NCBI GenBank assembly: GCA_017547865.1
Contig: JAFYOA010000271.1
Span: forward strand, 1-35,903
Origin: Clostridia bacterium
Lineage (GTDB): Bacteria > Bacillota_A > Clostridia > Oscillospirales > Acutalibacteraceae
DNA length: 35,903 bases
Direction of reading: 5' to 3'
Position 1 is the first letter of the stretch. The number at the start of each line of letters is the position of its first letter. The translations under genes were made by a program, and so were the position numbers. The notes below the pieces were generated by a model that was not told where the DNA came from, made no database searches, and saw only the letters and a program-made list of their open reading frames with translations. This document shows, in pieces, positions 25,867-32,736 of the stretch.

Positions 25867-25896
25867 ATCATAGAAGTTTTTATAGGTATATAGCAA
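25867..25896 (-). promoter_or_regulatory. Promoter of phoH-ybeY-dgkA-era
   Basis: On the minus strand TTGCTA (25896-25891), an 18-base spacer and TATGAT (25872-25867), directly followed by TATAAT-like sequence. It would allow growth-phase expression of the housekeeping genes independently of the sporulation genes upstream. Confidence 0.55.
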
Positions 25897-25926
25897 ATAT
25901 TCCTAAAATTTTAATCTTTTTATTTC

Positions 25927-27123
25927 CTATTCTCCTGTGATAACGATGGGGACCTCCACGGCAATATCTTCCACGCAGGTGCAGACCAGCCGTGCGGTAC
26001 AAATGTTGCCCCGTATGGAAAGTTCTATCCTCCGCTCTTCTATGGTCCCCTCTTCCCCCAGTACCTGTGCGGCTCTGGCCAACAGTGTCTCTTCCGCAGC
26101 GGCATACAGCTCTTCCTCCGTGCGCTCACGAAAGACAACCCGGGTGCCCCGCCAGTGCTCCGTATGCAGCGCCACCGGCAGCTCCACCCCCAGCAGGGTC
26201 AACGGCTCTGCGGTGCGGGTAATCTCCCCCGGGGCCAGGGGTGAAGCAGCAAAATCAAGCGGCAGCTGCAGGGTGAAAAGCTGCAGGCTGCGGCGGGTCT
26301 TTTCCTCTCCGGTGGCCACCGTTTCCTCCACCGTTACCGGCAGTGTTTCTTCCCACACGCGCCAGGTGCGGGCTAAAATCACCGCACGGGCGTTCACAAA
26401 CAGCGGCTCCCCCGCCGCCGTCTCCTGCAGGCCGGTTACCAGCATCTGGCCTTCCTCCACCACCTGCCCCGGCTGCACCAGCAGTTTCCCCGCCATCGCC
26501 CGACAAGAGACGATTTGCCCGGCTTGCGCGGCGCAAATGATGCTCAGCCCCTCTTTTTCTTCCTGTTCCGGTTTTGGCACAGCTTCCCGCAGCTCAATTT
26601 CCACAAAGCAATCCCGGGTGTTCAAAGAGAGCCAGCTGAGCCCCGGCAGGCGCACCATCATGGCATCCGCCGCCATGCGGGGGTCGAAGCCACTTCTTTT
26701 CGCCCCGCAGTATACCCCGCAGGCCCGGGCCGCCGCCAATACTTCTTCGGGTGTATACGCTTCGCACCCATGCACGGTTATATTCCACACGCGGCTGCTC
26801 AGCTGGCCATAGAGAAGCACCGCCAGCACCAGCCCCACCACCAGGCCCTTTCGTGCCCACAGCCGCCCCAGGGCAACCTGCAGACCGGTTTTTTCTTCCA
26901 CCTGCAGGGTACAGCCGCATTCTTCTGCCAGCTTTTGCAGTTCTTTTAAGGCACGCAGCCGGGCAAAACCGCCCACGGTACCGTCTTCCCGGGGGTGCAT
27001 TCCCCACAAAGAATACCCCAGCTTTGCCGCCCGGGTAAAAAAGCGCCAGGGGGCCTCGCCCGCCACCGCAAAACGCACACTGCCCAGCAGCCAGCGCACC
27101 GGGGCCATTTGCCATTCAGCCAT
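25927..27123 (-). CDS. yqfD: Sporulation protein YqfD
   Basis: 398 aa, the same size as the B. subtilis protein. The start at 27123 is taken because it overlaps the yqfC stop by 8 bases and has GGGGTGG before it; a longer frame to 27201 lies in yqfC. One membrane segment lies at about 91-108. It is preceded by a small domain with the pattern RAAKLGYSLWGMHPRED and followed by a FtsQ/POTRA-like stretch (WNITVHGCEAYTPEEVLAAA) and a beta-rich exported region. YqfD is a SigE-controlled protein made in the mother cell during spore formation; its action is poorly known. The context yqfC-yqfD-phoH is diagnostic. Confidence 0.93.
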   Translation of the reverse strand: MAEWQMAPVRWLLGSVRFAVAGEAPWRFFTRAAKLGYSLWGMHPREDGTVGGFARLRALKELQKLAEECGCTLQVEEKTGLQVALGRLWARKGLVVGLVLAVLLYGQLSSRVWNITVHGCEAYTPEEVLAAARACGVYCGAKRSGFDPRMAADAMMVRLPGLSWLSLNTRDCFVEIELREAVPKPEQEEKEGLSIICAAQAGQIVSCRAMAGKLLVQPGQVVEEGQMLVTGLQETAAGEPLFVNARAVILARTWRVWEETLPVTVEETVATGEEKTRRSLQLFTLQLPLDFAASPLAPGEITRTAEPLTLLGVELPVALHTEHWRGTRVVFRERTEEELYAAAEETLLARAAQVLGEEGTIEERRIELSIRGNICTARLVCTCVEDIAVEVPIVITGE

Positions 27124-27355
27124 ATTCCACCCCCGAAAGGAAGCCTTCCACCACAGCGGCCCCGGGGGTAAGGGCCGCCAAATGCAGCCCCTGCCCCACA
27201 AAGCCCACCGTAAACCGCCCGGCCTTCAGCTTAATGCAGGTATCGCTGCATTCCAAAACCGCCGAAAAACCATCGGCCACCGCCCGGCGGTTTCCTGCCA
27301 GCTCTATGCGAAAAGGCGCAAGTTCTGCCGGCAGCGCCGCTTGCGTTTTTTTCAT
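27116..27355 (-). CDS. yqfC: Sporulation protein YqfC
   Basis: 79 aa. The short sequence LPAELAPFRIELAGNRRAVADGF at 8-30, then IKLKAGRFTVGFVGQGLHLAAL and a C-terminal VEGFLSGVEYG, fits the YqfC family, which is about 90 aa. It stands directly before yqfD, as in Bacillus and Clostridia. The ATG at 27355 has a GG-rich but imperfect ribosome binding site; the GTG codons 2-3 triplets upstream are alternatives. A much longer frame continues upstream but would run antisense through ylbJ and is not credible. Possible SigE control is described under the promoter. Confidence 0.85.
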   Translation of the reverse strand: MKKTQAALPAELAPFRIELAGNRRAVADGFSAVLECSDTCIKLKAGRFTVGFVGQGLHLAALTPGAAVVEGFLSGVEYG

Positions 27356-27380
27356 ACCCACCACGCTCCGTTCATACTGT
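27352..27380 (+). promoter_or_regulatory. SigE-type sporulation promoter of ylbJ
   Basis: TCATACC (27352-27358), a 14-base spacer and CATACTGT (27373-27380). Compared with the SigE pattern (ATA, 16-18 bases, CATACAnT) the ATA and CATAC-x-x-T parts match, with 16 bases between. Transcription would begin near 27388, some 20 bases before the ylbJ start. No SigA-type promoter was seen here. Confidence 0.5.
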
Positions 27381-27388
27381 ATACCACA

Positions 27389-27417
27389 ACTGTATGAAAG
27401 AGTGATTTTATGCATGC
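27389..27417 (-). promoter_or_regulatory. SigE-type sporulation promoter of yqfC-yqfD
   Basis: On the minus strand the -10 is CATACAGT (27396-27389), seven of eight matches to CATACAAT. The -35 is GCATGCA (27417-27411) after 14 bases, a weaker match. The start would be near 27381, 26 bases before yqfC. It overlaps the ylbJ promoter face to face. Confidence 0.42.
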
Positions 27418-28516
27418 TTCTTCTCTGCGGCGAGGAACGGCGGCGCTGGGCTGCATCGCTGTGGGCGGGCTGCTTCTGGGCTTTCCCGCCGCAGCGGCAC
27501 AGGGGGCCGCCCGGGGCATTTCTCTGTGCCTGAACACCGCGGTACCCTCGCTCTTCCCCTTTATGGTGCTGGCGGCATATATTTCGGCCAGCGGTGTGGG
27601 AGAACAGCTGGGTAAACCCCTTTGCCGGCCGGTGCAGTGGCTTGGTCTGCCCGCTGCCTGTGCGCCTGCGGTGCTGCTGGCGCTTTTGGGTGGTTATCCG
27701 GTGGGGGCTGCCGGTGTTTCCCGTCTGCTGCACACCGGCCAAATAAACCAACCCCAAGCCCGGCGGGCCATGGCGCTGTGCTGCCTGCCCAGCCCGGCGT
27801 TTATGATCTCTGCCCTGGGAAACGGCCTGCTGGCTTCTCCCCGGGCGGGAGCCGCCCTGTGGGCCTGCACCCTGCTGGGGGCCGTGCTGCCCCTTTTGCT
27901 GCATCCCATCAAACCCCGGTCCGCCGCCGAAACACCCGAAGCGCCTCCCCCATCCGGCAGTTTTTTCTCTGCTGTGGAGACCGCCGCCCGCAGCGTGTTG
28001 TCCCTCAGCGCGCTCATTGTGGTGTTCTGCACCCTGCAGGAACTGCTGGCCGCCACGCCGCTGCCCGGGTGGTTGGCGGCAAAATTGGGAGCTTTTCTTC
28101 CTGCCGGTGCCGCCAAAAGCCTGCTGCCTGCGCTGCTGGAAGTAACCACCGGGCTCAGCGCCTGCGGCGAAAACGGGGCTCCCCTGTGGCTGTTTGCCTT
28201 TGCCGCCGGGTGGGGCGGGCTGTGTGTGCAGGGGCAGGTGTTCTCTTTTTTCAAGCCGGGAGAACTGCCAAAAGCGGCTTTTTTCCGGGCACGGCTGATG
28301 CACGGGTTGGTTTCTGCCGGGTTGGCGGCGGGCTTTTTCCGGGTATTTCCGGAATGGCAGCCGGCGGTTTCTGTTTTTGCCACCCACACCGTTACCCAAA
28401 CAGAGGCATTTTCTTCCACTGCCCCGGCCGGCCTTGCCCTGCTGGCGCTGTGCGCGGTGTTTTGCCTGACGGCAAAATTCCCAATAAACAACGGGCAATC
28501 GACAACGGAAAATTAG
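27410..28516 (+). CDS. ylbJ: Sporulation integral membrane protein YlbJ
   Basis: 368 aa with about eight hydrophobic segments. The family pattern is clear: LCLNTAVPSLFPFMVLAAYIS (39-59) and ALLGGYPVGAAGVSRLLHTGQI (91-112), typical of the Gate/nucleoside-recognition fold. LPSPAFMISALGNGLL and a C-terminal half with EVTTGLSACGE repeat the arrangement. YlbJ is a SigE-dependent mother-cell membrane protein needed for heat-resistant spores. AAAGAGTG before the ATG is a modest ribosome binding site. The last ten codons (ending TTEN) lie in an inverted-repeat element that may have replaced the original C-terminus. Confidence 0.93.
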   Translation: MHASSLRRGTAALGCIAVGGLLLGFPAAAAQGAARGISLCLNTAVPSLFPFMVLAAYISASGVGEQLGKPLCRPVQWLGLPAACAPAVLLALLGGYPVGAAGVSRLLHTGQINQPQARRAMALCCLPSPAFMISALGNGLLASPRAGAALWACTLLGAVLPLLLHPIKPRSAAETPEAPPPSGSFFSAVETAARSVLSLSALIVVFCTLQELLAATPLPGWLAAKLGAFLPAGAAKSLLPALLEVTTGLSACGENGAPLWLFAFAAGWGGLCVQGQVFSFFKPGELPKAAFFRARLMHGLVSAGLAAGFFRVFPEWQPAVSVFATHTVTQTEAFSSTAPAGLALLALCAVFCLTAKFPINNGQSTTEN

Positions 28517-28585
28517 CATACAAAAAAGCCACACACCAAGGTGCATGGCTTTCCAGCGGCCTTACCGCTCTTATGTTAATTTTCC
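28507..28585. repeat. Short element bounded by 14-base inverted repeats
   Basis: GGAAAATTAGCATA (28507-28520) and TATGTTAATTTTCC (28572-28585) are inverted copies with one G-T difference. They enclose the terminator hairpin and include the stop codons of both flanking genes. This could be a MITE-like insertion or simply an extended terminator stem. Confidence 0.4.
28522..28552 (-). terminator. Intrinsic terminator of the nucleotidyltransferase unit
   Basis: Thirteen pairs (arms 28525-28537 and 28540-28552, loop 2). On the minus-strand RNA all pair, two as G-U, whereas the plus-strand RNA has two A-C mismatches. The minus strand also ends in TTTTTT. It is therefore built for the minus strand. 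Confidence 0.85.
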
Positions 28586-29161
28586 AAACCGTTTCCGGCA
28601 CACAGCAACAAACGCACACTGCTCTTTTCCAGCGTTTTTCTCCAGCCAACAGAGCACAGCCTCCAGCATGGTACGTTCGTCCCCTTCGGTCACACCAGTT
28701 TTCCGTGCCATCCGCAGGATATCCGCCCGGCAGTCTGTTCCTCTGACAAAATGCTTCAGATTGATCGTCCACAGTTTCAGTGTGTGAGAAAAACGGTCAT
28801 TGGCATCGTTCACCTGCTGTCGGGTCACCGTGGAACAATTTGGTTCAGCATGGCAGTTCAAATCTGCGATCAAAAATGGATTTTTGGCATCCAGCGCCAC
28901 CGAAACAATGTACTTTTCCGGCACAAGACTGGGGGCAAAGTCGCTGTAGCATACGGTAAAATGCTCCCGCAGCCGCTGGGGCAGTGCCAACATAAACCGT
29001 CCGTTATCACATCCGGAAACATCGATTTCTATATCAATATCCGAAAGTGCATCCTGCCGCCCGTTTGCCAAACTACCATACACCGTACAGCTTTTCACCT
29101 CTGGCATCTGTTGCAGTGCTGCTATAATTTCATCTGCTTTTTGCCGCAAAAAATCGCTCAT
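28571..29161 (-). CDS. Nucleotidyltransferase domain protein
   Basis: 196 aa. VYGSLANGRQDALSDIDIEIDV (27-48) is the polymerase-beta superfamily signature GS-x10-D-x-D with Asp41 and Asp43; Asp47 may be a further ligand. A helical C-terminal half follows. The family includes antibiotic nucleotidyltransferases, MNT-type antitoxins and tRNA nucleotidyltransferases. The fold and length point to an aminoglycoside- or MNT-like enzyme, and no HEPN partner lies beside it. GGGAGAACG precedes the start. It follows the DUF3810 gene after 13 bases and ends the unit. Confidence 0.87.
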   Translation of the reverse strand: MSDFLRQKADEIIAALQQMPEVKSCTVYGSLANGRQDALSDIDIEIDVSGCDNGRFMLALPQRLREHFTVCYSDFAPSLVPEKYIVSVALDAKNPFLIADLNCHAEPNCSTVTRQQVNDANDRFSHTLKLWTINLKHFVRGTDCRADILRMARKTGVTEGDERTMLEAVLCWLEKNAGKEQCAFVAVCRKRFGKLT

Positions 29162-29174
29162 GTCGTTCTCCCGT

Positions 29175-30299
29175 TCACGCCACGCTGTTCCCCGCCCGTA
29201 CCCAGGCCAGCAGCAAATCCACCATACGGCCGTAGCTGCGTACGCCGTCGGGGTCGCCGTTTGCCTGTATGTAAGCGCTGTTCACGTTGTTGGAAATCTC
29301 CGCCACCGGGGTCTCAAACTGCTTCCAGTAGGCGTTGTTGGCGTTCAGATCCCGGCGAACCGCGTCATCCATACCGGCGTACACATCGGCCACCAGACTG
29401 CTGTCTGCGGAATGCAGGGCATTGATGCAGTACACAAAGGCCAGCATGGTGCCGGAATACCGCAGATCATCGCTTTCGCTTCCATGGCAGGCAAGATAAG
29501 CCACAAAATTCGCCTCGTCTTCCCGCATATAGCCCCGCAGGTGGGTCAGTTCGTGGCACATGGTGAAAGGAATGTTGTAATCCACCACATCCACGTTCAC
29601 GTTGGCTTCCATGGTAAAGGGGAAAAAGATACCGGTGATATCCAGATAAGACATCCCCCGGGAGCACAGCACCGCCTTGGGTGCACCGTAGCCGCTCTGC
29701 AAAGTGGGGTATGTTTTGCCCAGCTTTGCAAAGGCCGCCCGGGCGGCTTCGCCTGTTTCGTTTACAGAAGAAGAAAGCGCATACACGCCGTTCTCATCCT
29801 CCGGCAGGTCACTGCGCAGGGTATTGGCAGCCGCCACAAGTTCTTTGCACAGCTGCTGCAGTTCCCGGGGAGAGGTTGCCTGCACCGGCAAACCGCTGAT
29901 CTGCGAAAAAGAAACCCGGCCGTAATTCACGCCGCAGTTGGTCATAAACACCAAAAGAAGCACCGAAGCGATTGCCACGGGGTTTACCACAAAGGCTTTT
30001 ACCGCGGCGAAAAACCGCGCGCCCCGGCTTTTCACAATGTGCACCACGCCCAGCACCAGCCCGGCCAAAAGAAGCACCGGCAGCGCCAGCACCAGCAGTT
30101 CACCCAAAGAAACCGGCACCAGCCGGGAAATGCCGTGCAGCAGGTGAGCCAGCAGCGGGTAAATATACCGGGCCCAAAACTCCGCAAAGCCGCCCACCTT
30201 ATGGGCCAGCAGGTACAAAAGTCCGGCCAGGGGCAGTGCCGCCAGCAGCCACAGGCGTTTTAAGCGCAGCAGCCGTTTCAGCTGCTCTTTTACGTTCAC
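29175..30299 (-). CDS. DUF3810 membrane protein, metallopeptidase-like
   Basis: 374 aa. The start is GTG at 30299, which overlaps the stop of the preceding small gene as GTGA. Three membrane segments lie at about 17-33, 66-88 and 105-120. A large extracytoplasmic domain follows. It has CHELTHLRGYMREDEANF (248-265), a zincin HExxH motif (His249, Glu250, His253) and a downstream glutamate (Glu262) fit to be the third ligand. DUF3810 proteins are uncharacterised but are predicted membrane-anchored metallopeptidases. Its partners are a four-cysteine mini-protein upstream and a nucleotidyltransferase downstream. Confidence 0.9.
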   Translation of the reverse strand: MNVKEQLKRLLRLKRLWLLAALPLAGLLYLLAHKVGGFAEFWARYIYPLLAHLLHGISRLVPVSLGELLVLALPVLLLAGLVLGVVHIVKSRGARFFAAVKAFVVNPVAIASVLLLVFMTNCGVNYGRVSFSQISGLPVQATSPRELQQLCKELVAAANTLRSDLPEDENGVYALSSSVNETGEAARAAFAKLGKTYPTLQSGYGAPKAVLCSRGMSYLDITGIFFPFTMEANVNVDVVDYNIPFTMCHELTHLRGYMREDEANFVAYLACHGSESDDLRYSGTMLAFVYCINALHSADSSLVADVYAGMDDAVRRDLNANNAYWKQFETPVAEISNNVNSAYIQANGDPDGVRSYGRMVDLLLAWVRAGNSVA

Positions 30300-30505
30300 A
30301 GTTCAAACTCCTTTGCATCCGGCACTGGCAGCGGCGGGGCCACCTTGGGGCGGCGCAGCAGCGGGTCGTAATCAAAGGCGGCACACTTGCCGTTTTTTAT
30401 TTCTTTTTGCCGCAGGCAGCCGCCCACGGCATTGTTGGTACAATATGCGCAGTCCGGCTCTATTTTGCTGCCGAACAAGCTGGTTTTTGCTTTAAAAATT
30501 GCCAT
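30296..30505 (-). CDS. Four-cysteine small protein, unknown function
   Basis: 69 aa. AGGAGG lies 7 bases before the ATG at 30505; the ATG two codons earlier is too close. Four cysteines at 19, 22, 30 and 41 (DCAYC, GGC, NGKC) make a plausible zinc- or iron-binding site. It is followed by the conserved-looking CAAFDYDPLLRRP (41-53) and a proline-rich tail. Its stop overlaps the start of the DUF3810 gene by four bases, so the two are probably made together. I do not know a named family for it. Confidence 0.78.
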   Translation of the reverse strand: MAIFKAKTSLFGSKIEPDCAYCTNNAVGGCLRQKEIKNGKCAAFDYDPLLRRPKVAPPLPVPDAKEFEL

Positions 30506-30533
30506 GCCCATGCCTCCTGTTTTTCATGCATTT

Positions 30534-30539
30534 ATCTTA
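30534..30539 (-). promoter_or_regulatory. Possible -10 box of the C4-DUF3810 unit
   Basis: TAAGAT on the minus strand lies 28 bases before the ATG at 30505. A matching -35 is poor (TTTTCT at 17 bases, in the tail of the upstream terminator). Confidence 0.3.
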
Positions 30540-30553
30540 CCATGTTTGCGGGC

Positions 30554-30586
30554 AAAAGAAAAGCCCCTGCCGCAGCAGGAGCTTTT
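30554..30586 (-). terminator. Intrinsic terminator after the NodB-like gene
   Basis: A 12-pair stem (arms 30559-30570 and 30575-30586, loop 4). The single mismatch on the plus strand becomes a G-U pair on the minus strand, and TTTT follows on the minus strand. Confidence 0.82.
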
Positions 30587-30591
30587 GGGAA

Positions 30592-31524
30592 TCAATAAAA
30601 ACGGAACGGCTTTACGGTGGCATCCAGCGGGGCAAAACGGAAGCCGTCTTCTTTCAGCGCATCGATCAGCGCGGCGGCTTTTTCCGCTGCATCGCTGCCG
30701 GCGCCATCCAGCAGCACCACGTTTTTCTCATTGGCGGCACAGGCTGCGGCGGCATCGGCCACCGAGTTCCAGTCTGCATCCACGTTCCAATCGTGGTACA
30801 CATAGCCGCGGCGCAGCATTTCATCGGCCACAGCTTCACCAATCTCCCCGGTGAAAAGATTTTCACCGCTGCCGCCGGGGAATCGGAAAATCTGCACGTG
30901 CTCGCCGGTGGCTTCGGCCACCAGGGCATCGCAGCGGGCAAAGTCTTCCAGGTAATTGGCAACGGAGCTGTACACCTTGTCAAAATCACCGCTGTAACCA
31001 TACAGACCAATGCTGTGGCCGGCGGCATGGATCTTCTGCACCGCCGTCTTGAATTCTTCGTCGGTCATACCGGAGGCATACACAAAAAACGTAGCCTGCA
31101 CGCCTTTTTCCTGCAGCACCTGCAGAATGGCATCGGTCTGCCCGCCGGGCACATCGTTGAACGTAAGGTAGGTCACCTTATCTCCCTCTTCTCTGGGAGA
31201 AAATTCCGGTGCGATCTTGGCAAGCTCCGGGAACAGAGACTGGTACGGCACATTGGGGTCGTTTTCCAGTGAAACCACAGGAGCAGACGAGATCTCGGAA
31301 TCGGATTCTTCCGGCAGAGAGGCCACCGGCGGTTCAGAAGAAGTGACCGGCGGCTGCGTTTGCGGCGCACAGATGACACCCGTGGCACACAGCAGCACCA
31401 TGCCCACCGCCACCAGAGCCACCGCCGCCATAATGGCAATGCCCACCGGGGTCAGGATCTGATTTTCCTTTTCTTCCTCACGGAAGCGCCGGGCGGAATT
31501 TCTGCTTTTTTCTTCCATGCTCAC
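30592..31524 (-). CDS. Membrane-anchored NodB-like polysaccharide deacetylase homolog, probably inactive
   Basis: 310 aa. The start is probably GTG at 31524, 5 bases from GGAGG; ATG two codons on is possible. A cytoplasmic stretch (1-24), one membrane segment (about 27-52) and a Ser/Pro/Glu linker precede a NodB domain (about 115-310). The fold pattern is good: YLTFNDVPGGQTDAIL (119-134), ATFFVYASG, RFPGGS (214-219) and DWNVDADW (245-252). However, motif 1 TFDDGP is TFNDVP, so the first aspartate is Asn; the two zinc histidines of motif 2 (H-[ST]-x-x-H) are replaced in GLYGYSGD; and the motif 5 histidine is Asp in VLLDG. It may bind rather than deacetylate a cell-wall polymer. Confidence 0.88.
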   Translation of the reverse strand: MSMEEKSRNSARRFREEEKENQILTPVGIAIMAAVALVAVGMVLLCATGVICAPQTQPPVTSSEPPVASLPEESDSEISSAPVVSLENDPNVPYQSLFPELAKIAPEFSPREEGDKVTYLTFNDVPGGQTDAILQVLQEKGVQATFFVYASGMTDEEFKTAVQKIHAAGHSIGLYGYSGDFDKVYSSVANYLEDFARCDALVAEATGEHVQIFRFPGGSGENLFTGEIGEAVADEMLRRGYVYHDWNVDADWNSVADAAAACAANEKNVVLLDGAGSDAAEKAAALIDALKEDGFRFAPLDATVKPFRFY

Positions 31525-31545
31525 GTTGTCCTCCTTTTCCGGGCA

Positions 31546-32199
31546 TCAGCCCTGCTTTTTCAGCCGCGCTTTCAACGCCTTGGTGCGAATCCCCTCCGCG
31601 GTGAACATGATCTCGTGTTCGGATTCAATGTTCTCCGGGTCATTTTCCGCATGCAAGTCGTAGGTCAGGGCGAAGATCTCGTACCCTGCTTCGTTGAAAT
31701 ATTCAATGGAAGCCTCGAACAGCTCGTCGTTGTCGGTCTTGAACCAGATTTCGCCGTCCTCGGCCAGCAGTTCGCCGTACATTTTCAGAAAATCCGGGTA
31801 GGTCAGGCGGCGCTTGTTGTGCTTCTTTTTGGGCCAGGGATTGCTGAAATTAAGGTAAATGCGCTGCACATTATCTTCGGCAGAAAGCATTTCCCGCAGG
31901 TCTTCAATATGGTAGAACACCAGCTGCACGTTATCGGGGTTTTCCACAATCTCTTCGATCTTGCGGCGGCCCACGCCGAGAATATCGTAGCTGATATCCA
32001 CGCCAATGATATTGGCTTCCGGGTGGCGGCGGGCCAGTTCACCCAGGAACACACACTTGCCGCAGCCCAGGTCCAGCCACAGGGGGCGTTCCGTACCGAA
32101 ACGCTTGGCCCACTGGCCGCGGAATTCTTCGGGGGTATCGGTAAAATAGGTGCACTGGGCCAGTTCGGGTCTGGCCCAGGTCTTTTTTCTCATTCGCAT
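31546..32199 (-). CDS. trmB: tRNA (guanine-N7)-methyltransferase TrmB
   Basis: 217 aa. N-terminal MRMRKKTWA, the SAM-binding LDLGCGKCVFLGELA (42-56), VDIS, and the family-specific LNFSNPWPKKKHNKRRL (115-131) with the YPDFLKMY that follows identify TrmB. It methylates G46 in the variable loop of tRNA. It starts 7 bases after the mscL stop; the ribosome binding site GAAGGA is moderate. The NodB-like gene follows after 21 bases. The grouping with mscL and cell-envelope genes does not suggest a shared task. Confidence 0.95.
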   Translation of the reverse strand: MRMRKKTWARPELAQCTYFTDTPEEFRGQWAKRFGTERPLWLDLGCGKCVFLGELARRHPEANIIGVDISYDILGVGRRKIEEIVENPDNVQLVFYHIEDLREMLSAEDNVQRIYLNFSNPWPKKKHNKRRLTYPDFLKMYGELLAEDGEIWFKTDNDELFEASIEYFNEAGYEIFALTYDLHAENDPENIESEHEIMFTAEGIRTKALKARLKKQG

Positions 32200-32206
32200 A
32201 GTGGGA

Positions 32207-32683
32207 TTAGTCCTTCAGTTCAGAGGTGCAATGGGGGCAGCGGGTAGCATCGATGGCGATTTCGCTCTTGCAGAAGGGGCAAACCTTGGTGGTGGGAGCA
32301 GCGGGAGCGGCGGGCTCTTCCTTCTTGCCGATGCCGGCCAGCTTGGCCAGGAACTTCACCATGAAGAACACGACCAGAGCCAGGATCAGGAATTCGATGA
32401 TGGCCTGAATGAAGGCACCGTAGGCGATAACGGAAGTGGCAGCCTGGGCTTCTTCCAGGGTGGCATAGGTGTTGCCGTCCATGGCATAGAACAGGTTCTG
32501 GAAATCGATCTTACCGGTGAAGATGCTGAGGGCAGGGGTGAAGATGTTCTTCACCAGGCCGGAGACCAGACCGGAGAAGGCAGTACCGATGATCATACCG
32601 ATGGCCATATCCACCATGTTGCCCTTCAGGGCAAAGGCTTTGAACTCGTTGATAAACTTGCCGGCTTTTTCTTTTTTGCTCAT
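32207..32683 (-). CDS. mscL: Large-conductance mechanosensitive channel MscL with C-terminal zinc ribbon
   Basis: 158 aa. Residues 1-115 match MscL: FKAFALKGNMVDMAIGMIIG (14-33) and the second helix FIQAIIEFLILALVVFFMV (91-109). MscL opens when the membrane is stretched and releases solutes in osmotic downshock. Beyond residue 120 an Ala/Pro linker leads to a small zinc ribbon: CPFC (135-138) and CPHC (149-152), with EIAIDATR between. The usual MscL is about 130-150 aa and ends in a helix bundle, so the ribbon is an addition in the cytoplasm. AGAAGAGA precedes the start. It lies 53 bases after the Ldh gene. Confidence 0.94.
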   Translation of the reverse strand: MSKKEKAGKFINEFKAFALKGNMVDMAIGMIIGTAFSGLVSGLVKNIFTPALSIFTGKIDFQNLFYAMDGNTYATLEEAQAATSVIAYGAFIQAIIEFLILALVVFFMVKFLAKLAGIGKKEEPAAPAAPTTKVCPFCKSEIAIDATRCPHCTSELKD

Positions 32684-32736
32684 GTTAAATTCTCTTCTTT
32701 CTTATGTTTTTTAAGCAGCCGCAGCCGCAAACAGAC

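Noticed and set aside
25687..25896. A 69-residue minus-strand frame overlapping the phoH start as ATGA
   Set aside because: It begins at a TTG inside the promoter -35, lacks a ribosome binding site and mostly translates the leader hairpins. The ATGA overlap is tempting but not enough.
25927..27123. Frameshift or truncation in yqfD
   Set aside because: The frame is full length (398 aa) and overlaps yqfC properly; the apparent longer start is only upstream open sequence.
27116..28546. Long minus-strand frame that would extend yqfC upstream by about 400 residues
   Set aside because: The upstream part is antisense to ylbJ and would erase the divergent promoters; only the last 79 codons match YqfC.
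28571..29161. Toxin-antitoxin pair (MNT with HEPN)
   Set aside because: Only the nucleotidyltransferase is present; neither neighbour is a HEPN protein.
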